A stretch of 64,000 nt of DNA, from the NCBI GenBank assembly GCA_034440635.1, contig JAOTON010000386.1, positions 1,240,001 to 1,304,000 of the forward strand, given 5' to 3'. Of the stretch, positions 11,105 through 21,567 are shown piece by piece (within the stretch, counting starts at the first letter, position 1; each line of letters starts with the position of its first letter). The position numbers and the translations under genes were made by a program. The stretch is from Lepas anatifera (lineage: Eukaryota; Arthropoda; Thecostraca; Lepadidae). Under the pieces are notes generated by a model that saw nothing but the letters and a program-made list of their open reading frames with translations, made no database searches and was not told the DNA's origin.

Positions 11105-11240
11105 AGAAACCACAATAAAATTTTGTTCGCGTATCTCCCTTTAATCAGTTATTTCTATATTTGTGTGCTTATTATTTATTTCATTTTTTAGCTGACTGCA
11201 GCTAAAATGCTAACAATAACTACTTATTTAGCACTGGTAG
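11105..11240 (+). repeat. Fragment of the Penelope-type repeat family
   Basis: TATTTCTATATTTGTGTGCT through AGCTGACTGCAGCTAAAATG and CTACTTATTTAGCACTGGTA matches the arm interior at 29340-29435 and 55320-55410. This is an isolated internal fragment with no ribozyme-like core. Confidence 0.6.
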
Positions 11241-11708
11241 GGGAGACCGGGGCTAGTTGCAGCCAGGGGCATGTTGAGCCACTCGCGATAACTCCGCTGT
11301 TTCTGGAGACATAACGCTGTAATCACAGCGGTACATGCGCGCAACCGCTTTCCATCTTTCAGCCGGAAACCGTCGTGGTATCTGGTCGGTAGCGGTTTGG
11401 GGACAGAAAAACCTGTTTTTCATAGCAAAAGTGAATTTTAATTTTGCAAAACATTTTGTAATAACACCGTTAATATTAGAGAGAAAGGTTAGTCCTACTA
11501 AATGAGTTGGATGCAGGTATTTACGCCTTATTTAGGCCGAAAGCTATGAGAACTGATCACTCACTTTCTGCGTCAGCTGCCTCCAGAGTGGCAGCGGGGT
11601 CTCGGGGTAAGTTGAGCCACGAGGGTGTTGGGGTATGTCGAGCCATGATCAATGCGCCCCGGAGGAAAACAACAAGGGATGTCTCAACTTGCTCCCGAAA
11701 CTAAAGGG

Positions 11709-11790
11709 GCACGATGGTGTAGTGGATAGCACGCACACTTTCCATGCGGCCTAACCTAACTTTCCATGTGTTCAAGATCGGGCAGCTTCC
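11709..11790 (+). repeat. Decayed tRNA-derived SINE head
   Basis: An A-box-like TGGTGTAGTGGATAGCACGC is followed at 11770-11780 by a B-box-like GTGTTCAAGATC. The spacing is lengthened by a local duplication (TTTCCATGCGGC...TTTCCATGTG). Not a functional tRNA. Confidence 0.45.
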
Positions 11791-12899
11791 CTAAACAAAG
11801 AGCAAGCTGGCTGCCGAGAAACCTTCCAACAGGGAAATAGTTGGCGACTCTATATGGCCCTGACAGTTGTCACGTAAAATTTCTGCTTTCGGGTCAACTC
11901 ATTGGCCAAGGGAGAAAGGCATTACCACCAGTTTCTGATTTTCCCGTTTATTTTCAAAACACTAAAGCGATTTAATGTCTCATTACCTGCCCCCTGACCT
12001 GCTACTGGGCCCACCAATTATGGTGGAGAGCTTCCAGCGCTGGTCTTGGGCCCTCCTCTTCCATTAAAGCCCCTCCAACTCTAGGGGATGCAGGGGCATT
12101 GGCCTTTCCCCCAAAACATTCAAATTGTATCCACTATTGGCCGAGTTTTTCCTTTTCTAAAATAAACATTGTTCTGTGATTCCGCCCAGACTTCCAGCAG
12201 GGCACAGCCACTAGTGGACGCAGGAACATCGTTTGGGGCGGGGGCCAACTCGGGAAAATTGTAAAAACTGTGTTTTTGGAAGAAAATCGGACAAAATTTC
12301 ACCATTTGGGAGGCATGGCCCCTTGCCCCCCCCTCTTGATCTGCCAGTGGGCCCAACATGCCTGGGTCGTCAGGTGGTGCCTCTGGACCTATACCCGATC
12401 CCCAGCGGACACCGGCCCAACTGATAAATTGACTTGCGTAGAGCCCTCAGGAGGTGCTTGAAATGTCAGGAAGTCTGCTGAACATCTCAGTGCCTGAAAA
12501 TCCATCAGGGTCCAGCATGCCTGGATCGTCAACGAGAGCCCCTAGTCCTGGACCGGATCTTTAGCAGAGCCTCCCTACACCATCAGTAGCAGACCTGGAC
12601 CTCCTCGCAGATGGCCTGAGCCGTACACGCAGCAGAATCTCCGCAGTCTGTCCTGATCCTGACGGTGATGCTGATTCTGCCCTGATCCTGCCCTACCATC
12701 TTGATACGTTCTCGCCTGTAGCAGTTTGCCCGTTGCCTAAAGTGTTGAGACATAGGAAGAGAGCCTCGAGTCAGAGGAAAGCAGCAGTGTAGACGGATAC
12801 ATAAAAACAGCTTCTGGGAGAGAAGGCGGAAAAGAAGTAATAAAGAAAACCAGCAAAAAAAGAGGTAAAACAGATGGCAAAGGCGGGAAGCAAGGGAAG
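11791..12899. other. Region upstream of the gypsy gag, degenerate repeats
   Basis: Two phrases 160 bp apart (ACATGCCTGGGTCGTC near 12357 and GCATGCCTGGATCGTC near 12517) are a drifted duplication with Pro/Ser-rich reading. They could be remains of the gag N-terminus. No LTR, primer-binding site or gene start was recognised. Confidence 0.35.
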
Positions 12900-13620
12900 A
12901 TGGATGCAAAAACAACGCAAGGAAGCGAAGAAATGTTAAGAGGAAGCTTTACAAAGATGTCGAGTAGTCCAGCGATCAAAATGAAACAATATCCAACGGA
13001 GCCGACTCAGCCGGGGCCAGCAGTACATCGCATTCAGCCAGCACGGCGAACACGGGAAAGCGGCGGTGAGCAGCAGCATACAAGTAAGCCAAATTTGACT
13101 GTCGGACAGAAGTGTTGGCGCTGTCTGAAAAGTAACCATGCCGAGTCTGCATGCCATTTCAAGAGCAAACGCTGCTTTCAGTGCTCCAAATATGGACATA
13201 CCAGTGCCGCACACAGGGCCGGCACGGTGCAGCATGTCCATCAGCATAACGGCAATCAAGGGGAAGGGGCTGCTAGACTAGATCAGAGCTATGCAGCTGC
13301 TGGAGCCCATCAATATCAGTCTGGCGGGGAAGATGAGGATGCTGTAGAATATGATGTCGGAGACTTGTTTAGATGCTCTGAAAAGTCTGTCACAGCTGAC
13401 GCACGACCTCCGATTTTGTTGGACCTCAAAATCAACGGCCGGGACGTAAGGATGGAGCTGGATACGGGTGCCTCTGTGTCTGTGTGCTCGTACAACAGGT
13501 TCAAGGAGCTGTGGCCTGCTGGTGATCGGATGCTACAACCATGCAGCATGCTTCTCCATACATTTTCAGGGGAAGCACTTCGGGTTCGAGGTGAAGCTCA
13601 GGTGGATGTGGCTACCAGGG
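12900..13620 (+). pseudogene. Ty3/gypsy retrotransposon gag C-terminus and protease
   Basis: The open frame begins near 12900 and encodes a basic gag end with two zinc knuckles. The first is CWRCLKSNHAESAC (C-x2-C-x4-H-x4-C, intact). The second is CFQCSKYGHTSAAH, whose last Cys is His. The aspartic protease follows, with the active-site motif D-T-G-A-S near 13460. The gag N-terminus is absent or unrecognisable. The frame is lost near 13610-13620, just before the K-L-P-L-V-V and G-R-N-W-L blocks, which continue in the next frame. The protein would process the Gag-Pol polyprotein in the particle; as read it is broken. Confidence 0.85.
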
Positions 13621-16604
13621 TGCTAGTTTTAAGCTGCCCCTAGTGGTGATCGAGGGCGTTGGTCCTCTCCTGTTTGGCAGAAACTGGTTGAGTCACATAC
13701 GATTGGACTGGAGGAGCATCTGTACTGTGTCTGCCGACCCTGGTGTGGATACTGTGGTTGAAAAGTTTGCTGGTGTGTTTGAGGAAGGCCTGGGCTGTGC
13801 CAAAGACACTGTGGTGACCATTCTAGTGGATCCCAATGCACGTCCCATTTTCTACAAACCCAGGCCGGTGCCGCTGGCGTACAAGCAGCAAGTCGACGAA
13901 GAGTTGACTCGTCAGATTGATGCAGGACTGCTGGAGCCGGTGAAGCACTGCAGTTGGGCGGCACCGATCGTCACGGTAAAGAAAAACTCAGGTGAGATCC
14001 GTATCTGTGGAGATTATCGTTTGACAGTCAACAAAGTAACACCTCTGGAGCAATATCCTTTGCCAAAGTCTGAAGAACTTTTGACAAGGTTTCATGGTGC
14101 CGAGGTCTTCAGTCAGCTAGACTTAAAAACGCGTATCAACAGTTGTGTTTACATAAGGACAGCAAACAATATTTGGCTATTAATACCCACAAGGGTATCT
14201 TGGTCCCAACCCGACTCGGGTTCGGGTATGCATCCGCCCCTGCCGTGTTCCAGATATATATGGAGACGCTACTCGCTGGTATTCCAGGAGTCGGAATTTT
14301 TCTTGACGATGTCGTGTGTTCCGGAACCACCGCTCAGGAGCACCTGACGACGCTGCAGGAGGTCCTCCGGCGTTTCGCGGACGCAAACCTGCGGCTGCAG
14401 AAGAAGAAGTGTCGCTTCGGAGTGCCTTCAGTGATCTACCTGGGACACCACATCGGAGCCGATGGGGTAAAGCCAACCTCGGAGAAGGTCAGTGCTATTG
14501 ACAACGCCCCAGAACCAACAAATCTGAGGGAACTACAGGCTTGGTTGGGTCTCATTAATTACTACTCCAGGTTCCTCAAGAATCTGGCCTCGACGTTGGC
14601 TCCACTGTATCGCCTCCTGAAGAAAGGTCAAAAGTGGGAGTGGGGCCCTGAGCAAAAAGCAGCTTTCCGAGCAGGAAAAGAGTTGCTCAAATCTCCCACG
14701 ACACTGGCACACTTTGATGAGACGGCTCCTGTTGTTCTAGCGTGTGATGCTAGTCCCTGGGGTCTGGGTTGTGTTTTGAGTATTATTGATAAACAGCATG
14801 GAGAGAGGCCGGTTGCGTTCTATTCAAGATCACTTACGGCCACGGAGCAGCGATACTCACAGACTGATCGAGAGGGGTTAGCTGTGGTTGCAGGGGTGCG
14901 ACGATTCCATTTCTATCTCGCTGGTAGGGAGTTCACAATCCGGACTGATCACAAGCCATTGTTGGGCATGTTGGGAGATAACAAGCCACTATCACTTATG
15001 GCCTCGCCGCGCGTCACTAGATGGGCTATGCTGTTGTCTGGCTACAAGTATCAGCTGGAATATGTGCCAGGTTCCAGGCAAGGTCATTGTGATGGCTTAA
15101 GCCGGCTTCCACTGTCTGCAGGCTTTCCTGAGCTGCCCACGCCAGCAGAGACTGTGCAGCTGATGCAGTTCATCGATTCGTCTCCCGTGACATCGGAAAA
15201 CGTTCGACTGTTCACCGCCAGGGATCCGGTGCTGAGTGCTGCTCTGCGTTTTACCCAGGATGGGTGGCCCTCTGGTGAACTCTCTGCGCCGGATTTGGTA
15301 CAGTACCGAAATAAAGAAGGTGAGCTCAGCGCTCATGACGGATGTTTAATCTGGGGTTCTCGGGTGGTCGTGCCGTCCAAGTTGAGGGAAAGAGTGCTGG
15401 CCATGCTACATGAGGGCCACCTGGGAGAAAGCCACACCAAGAGTTTTGCCCGCATGTATGTGTGGTGGCCCCATATCGATAACGATATAACCCAGATGGT
15501 GCAAAACTGCACTACTTGTCAAAAGTACTGTCGACAGGCTCCGGTGACGCCGCTCAGCCCCTGGACGTGGCCCACCAGACCGTGGGAGAGGATCCACATA
15601 GACTACTGTGGACCTGTCCATGGCCATATGCTGTTGGTAATTGTTGACGCGTACTCAAAGTGGATTGATGTACATTTATGCACCACATCCTCTGCGGAGA
15701 CTACTATGGAATCGCTACGCAAGTCGTTCGCGTGTTTTGTGATTCCCAAAACTGTGGTGTCTGATAACGCCACATGCTTCACTGCACCTGCATTTCAGAA
15801 CTTCTGTGAGCAGAATGGGATTCGTCATCTTCTAACAGCTCCTCTGTCTCCTAAAAGCAATGGCTTGGCAGAAAGGGGTGTTCAGACCGTCAAGAGTGGT
15901 CTCCAGAAGCAGAACGGCGGAAGTATCCACACCAAACTGTCGCGTTTTCTGTTTACGTACCGTACGTCTCCTCATAGTATTACCAGGCACACCCCGGCGG
16001 AGTTGATGATGGGCCGCCGTCTCCGTACTCGTTTGGACTGTATGATGCCCAGCTTACATCACCGCGTTGTGACGTCACAGGGTCAGATGAAAGAGAAATA
16101 TGATCAGAGGAGCCGGAATCGCACAGTTACTCCAGGAATGCGTATCCTTGTTTCACAGGTTTCCGGGCTGTCGGGAGTTCACAAAGGAACACGCTGGCTG
16201 CAGGGACTGTGTGTAAGCTGCACCGGACCGAAGATATCAGTCCGTCTGGATGCTGGTCGGGTACTGCAGCGCCACTTAGATCACGTGGTTCCTCTCAGCT
16301 CAGCCCCCAGGAGTCACCCTGGCCAGCCGGCCGGGATCCTGTTGCTCAGCCACCTGCGGCAGCTGCTCAGCCACTGTTTGCAGCGGCTGCAGCTCCAGCA
16401 GCGGCTTCAACTGTTCCGGCCTCACCTCTACGTCACCCAACTGACATCGAGCCAGCGGCCAGTGCTGACGTGGAACCCGGGGCCGGGCCTGTCCCGGCTG
16501 GTCGAACTGAAGTGGTGGAAGAAGCAGCTCCTGTTATTGTTCCTGATGAACCTCGGTATAATTTACGCCCTCGGCGAAATCAGGGTGGAGGTGTGGGATT
16601 GTGA
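13621..16604 (+). pseudogene. Ty3/gypsy pol: reverse transcriptase, RNase H, integrase (three frame breaks)
   Basis: Domains appear in the gypsy order. After the protease end (LLFGRNWLSHIRLDW) comes RT with GLLEPVKHCSWAAPIV and the block F-S-Q-L-D-L-K. A frame break lies at about 14125-14145, after which the main 870-codon frame carries the catalytic F-L-D-D box near 14300. RNase H follows (ACDASPWGLGCVLS, then REGLAVVAGVRRFHF and TDHKPLLGML). Integrase has a His-Cys finger (GHLGESHTKS...CTTCQKYC) and a DDE core (IDYCGPVHG, VSDNATCF, SNGLAERGVQT) with all three acidic residues visible. A last break near 16310-16340 leads into an Ala/Pro-rich tail ending RYNLRPRRNQ. No env and no LTRs were recognised. 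The enzymatic residues are mostly kept, so decay or assembly error is recent. Confidence 0.9.
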
Positions 16605-16754
16605 GCTGCTGCACTCTGGCTGTGCGTGCCTGAGCGCGCCATTGTGGGTTTGGCCTGAGGCGGGGCGGTCGCCAGTCGACCGCCCGGATGACCCGACAAT
16701 ACAGCAGTACAGGTCGGAGCGCCGTCTTTGGAGGTTGTGCGCGTTCAGATTATA

Positions 16755-17019
16755 ACAACTACCATACTCGAAACGCTTCAAGGGTTTCGATTGGCTGATG
16801 CTCATCGTGATGTCAGCATATGTCGTCTCACCAACAGCCATGACAACTGTGGCCCGCTGCTAAGGGTACATGAGGGGTACGTTGCAGGTAGGTTTTAGCT
16901 TTTTTCTACGGAAATCTCGAGTTCCAAGACAAATGATATATTGAGTAACGGGTTTTCCGACTTGCTTTACAACTTGGCTATCTCAGTTAAAATCACGTTA
17001 TGAAGGTGCCGCATTCACT
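16755..17019 (+). mobile_element. Half copy of the AAGGNAATGTGGCACC-type MITE
   Basis: It matches the reverse complement of 42791-43055, including TCGATTGGCTGATGCTCATC, GACATATGCTGACG-like sequence, AAGTCGG and the end GGTGCCGCATTC before TTTAAGG. TTAA is at 17020-17023. The other half is missing: the copy starts abruptly near 16755, beside the gypsy tail. Confidence 0.7.
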
Positions 17020-17023
17020 TTAA

Positions 17024-19139
17024 GGACGCATTCGCTAGCCCCCATCCCTCTTAGAACAGTAATGACTGAGAGATACTGTTAGCTGGCAACAAAAAATGCC
17101 GATAAATTTTCGAAAGTGGGGCAGTGGTCCACTTCAAACCAAGAGTGATAATCTGAAGATTATCACTTTAACTAGAAAAAGCAAATTGTTAGTTTTCTCG
17201 GGGAGCCTATGCCAACAAGAAGATATAATGCAAAACTATTTCGGCTTGAGAACGAGAAGCTTCCTTCCAGCAAATAAGAAAATGATATTTTGCTATGCTA
17301 TTTGTTGACACAACAGCGGTTAATAACAGTATTTAAGATCTCGAAGCTATTTGAAGGGAATCACGAAAGCCTGCTAATTTGGTTATGTCCTAGATTTGGT
17401 TTATATTCAGTGGCTTCTGATTTCATACCGTCCTAATCTTAGCGTTTTTTTACATTTGGTGCGTAGATTTCAAACATGGTAAATATGGTAAGTAGTAGCC
17501 CGTGGTTTGCAGTCCGTCATATTGCGACGTCAACACGGTGCCGGAAAATCAATTAACCTACCTCCGAAATTGAAAACTTGCTAAAGCTTGAAAATGTTTT
17601 GTTGGCCCCCAAAGCGCAACAGGCACCTTTTAGACCTAAATCTGCAATTGTTGGTCATTTATGTTTTAGGAAAGTGTCCTATTCGATACAACGTGCTAGT
17701 CTGTGCGCAAAAATATTATTTACTCGAACTTCAAATTTGATTTTTTCCAAATTGAGTTAGGCAATACGTGTGAGCAGTGATTATGGTCTAAGACTTAAAC
17801 TTCTCAGCCTAATATGATTCATACTTGTAATATTTCGGTCTAATCATACGACACAAAGGCCATCCTAAACATGTTCACAAAATGCCGTCCATACAAAGTG
17901 CCTTCCACAACCACATTTCATTTATCTTAGAAAAAGGTTTAATAAAGCAGAGGAAGGGAAAGAGGAGTAGCAGAAGGAGGAATCACATATAGCTGAAGTT
18001 TTTGGGCATAAGCAAAGGAGAAATCAGTGCACTGTATATCAAAGGAGCATTGCAGATACTGGCGAAGATCATTCATCTACTATTGCGCAGAGAGTTAGCA
18101 ACGGTACTTTGTTTCAGATGAATAAGTGACGTATTAATTATACAGATGCAAGATAAATTAAAACAAAATAAATTTATGCTCATCAATATACTATTAGCAT
18201 CAAACAGAAATAATGCAGACTCTATCACTTCTTTGCAACTTCAGAACCGACATATTAAATAGCTAGGGTCCTTGCTTGGGTCATTTGTTCTCGTGAACGT
18301 AAATACATAGCTTGTGTGAAAGGTATCTTCGGTAAATAGTACCTCTTTTGGAACGTCTTGACGGGATAAATCGACTAAAATCTGTCAAAATTCCAATGCA
18401 TACTTAATCAGTTACTGAGAGTTGAACTTCTTCCAGCTTCCAGGTCCAGGGTTTCCAAATCAATAACCTGGGACATTGTCAGGGTCACGGACTCTACATT
18501 AGAAATGCATGGGGCAATAGGTAAATTTCGATAACTTGCGAGAATTGAGAATTTCTGAGAATTGCGATGGAGGTTTTATTTTTACGTTATCGTGTCTGGC
18601 TTGACACTGCAGCTTGATTCATAGTCTTTTTTACCATACAAACCTAAGCCTGACTCTCGGTCAAGGCAGGTCAATTTTGAAACTTGATTAGACAAGATCA
18701 TAAGATATATAATCCGATCGGGCTTGACAAGAGCACTCCAATGGTGCTGAACATTTTTCTACGGCTCTGCTCTGTCAGCTATTATGCCACAAAATTTTGG
18801 TTTTCCCTGTGTTGCTATAAAAAAGTTATGCGCACACTTCCCTTGGAAAGTGATGTAAAAGCTTTAAAAAACGTTGTCTTAGCAATCCTCATATTTCCGT
18901 CTTACATTGCAACACATTTTGTGTCACCAATCTTGCAGTGAGAGCGATCAATCATCGGAGCTGAAAGCCTGTATTGTAGCAGTGCAGGCGATGACCTAGC
19001 CTTTCAAGACCATAATCCCTGTAATCCATACTACTCGGGCTTCATTGGCGGCGAATGTCGTCAGCTAGCTCCGAGCGACACGTGTCGAAGCCGCGGCTGA
19101 GGCTGCCGCAGATGTCCAACTTCACTGGCAGTGATCAAA
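17024..19139. other. Unassigned AT-rich DNA
   Basis: No recognisable coding motif, RNA gene or paired element ends. Short open frames are AT-rich and look random. Confidence 0.4.
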
Positions 19140-20150
19140 CGGCCGGCCAGCTTACACGCAGGGAGCACGCTCTCAATGAAACACGCCATGCTGAGCTTAC
19201 ACGCTGAGAGCACGCTCTCAATGAAACACGCCATGCTGAGCTTACACGCTGAGAGCACGCTCTCAATGAAACACGCCGTGCCGAGCTTACACGCAGGGAG
19301 CACGCTCTCAATGAAACACGCCGTGCCGCTCTTACACGCAGGGAGGACGCTCTCAATGAAACACGCCGTGCCGCTCTTACACGCAGGGAGCACGCTCTCA
19401 ATTGAACACGCCGTGCCGCTCTTACACCCTGAGAGCACGCTCTCAATGAAACACGCCGTGCCGAGCTTACACGCTGAGAGCACGCTCTCAATGAAACACG
19501 CCGTGCCGAGCTTACACGCTGGGAGCATGCATCACTGAAACACGCCGTGCCGAGCTTACACGCAGGGAGCACGCTCTCAATGAAACACGCCGCGCCGAGC
19601 TTACACGCAGTGTGGACGCTCTCACTGAAACACGGCGTGCCGAGCTTACACGCTGAGAGCACGCTCTCACTGAAACACGCCGCGCCGAGCTTACACACAG
19701 TGTGGACGCTCTCACTGAAACACGCCGTGCCGAGCTTACACGCTGAGAGCACGCTCTCAATGAAACACGCCGTGCCGAGCTTACACGCTAGGAGCACGCT
19801 CTCACTGAAACACGCCGCGCCGAGCTTACACGCAGTGTGGACGCTCTCACTGAAACACGGCGTGCCGAGCTTACACGCTGAGAGCACGCTCTCACTGAAA
19901 CACGCCGCGCCGAGCTTACACGCAGTGTGGACGCTCTCACTGAAACACGCCGTGCCGAGCTTACACACAGTGTGGACGCTCTCACTGAAACACGCCGTGC
20001 CGAGCTTACACACAGTGTGGACGCTCTTTATGAAACACGCCGTGCCGAGCTTACACGCAGTGTGGACGCTCTTTATGAAACACGCCGTGCCGAGCTTACA
20101 CGCAGGGAGCACGCTCTCAATGAAACACGCCGTGCCTGCCTGCCGCGGTG
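19140..20150. repeat. 45-bp minisatellite, about 22 units, with higher-order structure
   Basis: The unit is about 45 bp (GAGCTTACACGCNGNGAGCA then CGCTCTCAATGAAACACGCC and GTGCC). Variants carry either GGGAGCACG or GTGTGGACG, ATGAAAC or CTGAAAC. A five-unit block (225 bp) beginning near 19594 recurs near 19819, which is a higher-order repeat. Because 45 is divisible by three, several frames on both strands stay open: a 373-codon minus-strand frame with the 15-residue repeat ACKLGTACFIESVLP, and a 216-codon plus frame. I do not call a gene because openness follows from the unit length and no conserved domain is seen. Confidence 0.9.
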
Positions 20151-21559
20151 AACAGGCTCTGGACCGAAAACCTTGGGGCTTGTCCAGACCCTCTTGACAA
20201 CACGAGAGCTTTTGGTGCCCAGCGTTTTGTCGAAAGATACCCACGACAAATGACACAAAATGAAAGAAGTGAGCTATAATTGTCAGAATCAGTGACTAAA
20301 CAATAAAAGCTAATGTGTTATCACTTTCTGTCATCTATCTTCGGTATTCTTGGACAAACCATCCGGCATCAAAATCTGTCGGTCTTTCAAAAAGGCCTGG
20401 ACCAGCCCCGAAGGTTTCTCAGTCCAGAGCCTGATAGCCCCTGGCATGCATTTGTGGGGGGGGGGGGTTAAAACTAAAATTTTTGCCTCCTCCCTTAATT
20501 TATGAAGTTGACTATGCATTCACAACGAAGGACGGAAACCTCGCACCCTCTGAGGTTTGGCATGCAAGCATCACCTCTATCTACGCAGCCGTCCAAGTAC
20601 AGTGGCTTACAGCGAGTGATTACGTGACCCCTGACGCGATCAATGCTTTGAAACAGGGGCGTGGATTTCTCACTGATTGGGGCTGCCCAAATCTGAACCA
20701 ATATAATAAGTACCATCGGAGCCGGAACTAGGCGAAACGTTGGGGGAAGTGGGGGGGCAGAAGCAGCCAGGGCAAAATCGTGAAAAAGAAAGTTGTTGAA
20801 GAAAATTTACCAAAATATCACAAGACTGTGGACTATTTAACCGCTTAGTGAAGCGGAGAGGGGGTGGGCATAGCTGGAAGCCGAATCCTGGGGCATGTCC
20901 GGTGTACTTGGCGGATCCAGGGAGAGGGGCAGGTGGAGGAACTTGCCCCTCCCCAAGAGACCTCCAGCGCCCCAGAAATGATCCCCTGAAAGATCAATGG
21001 CGCCCCCTGAAATATAGTTTCCCCCTCGCCCATTGGCGCACCCACGGTAAGATTTGGCACTCACTCGATAGGTTTTCCGCCCAAAAGTGGGTGCCGCTCC
21101 CTGAACTAGATGGCGCCCATCTCCCAACTATGTGCACCCTATCAGCTTGCGCAGGCATGCTTTCCATAATTGGTTTTAGATCAGTGAACGCCACAGGAGC
21201 ATGGTATACCAATCCAGATAATGTTATGAGCAATGCATATCGACCATGACTAGGTATGGGGCAAGCAGGGTGATAATGCCCGTTTGCACGCTACTACGCC
21301 GTATGCGAACTTCGGCGACTAAAGCGTTTGCACCAAGGGGCGGTCCCAGCCCCTTAACCCAAAACTTCGGGGGAGGTGTGACCTAAACACCATCTAGAGC
21401 ACCAACGCGTCCCGGGGGTGGTGGTAAGGGTGCCTTCAGAATGGTCAATATTCTCTCCAGAATAATTGTTCCAATTTTCGCAATTAGTTTAACGATTTTT
21501 TTATGTACCAAAGATTACTTCAGCCAGAGAAGCGAGCAGCCGTTGTCTTAGATTTGCAC
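20151..21559. other. Unassigned DNA with MITE-like phrases
   Basis: A G homopolymer run lies near 20457-20467. At 20910-21060 a GGCGGATCCAGGGAGAGGGG phrase followed by GCGCCCCCTGAAA resembles ends of non-autonomous DNA elements seen also near 31195-31220 (CCTGGATCCGCCCCTG). No pair of ends was resolved and there is no gene. Confidence 0.35.
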
Positions 21560-21567
21560 TCTCCAAC

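Noticed and set aside
19135..20256. A 373-codon minus-strand frame with 15-residue repeats as a gene
   Set aside because: Unit length of 45 bp keeps frames open on both strands by itself, and no start context, splice sites or domain support it.
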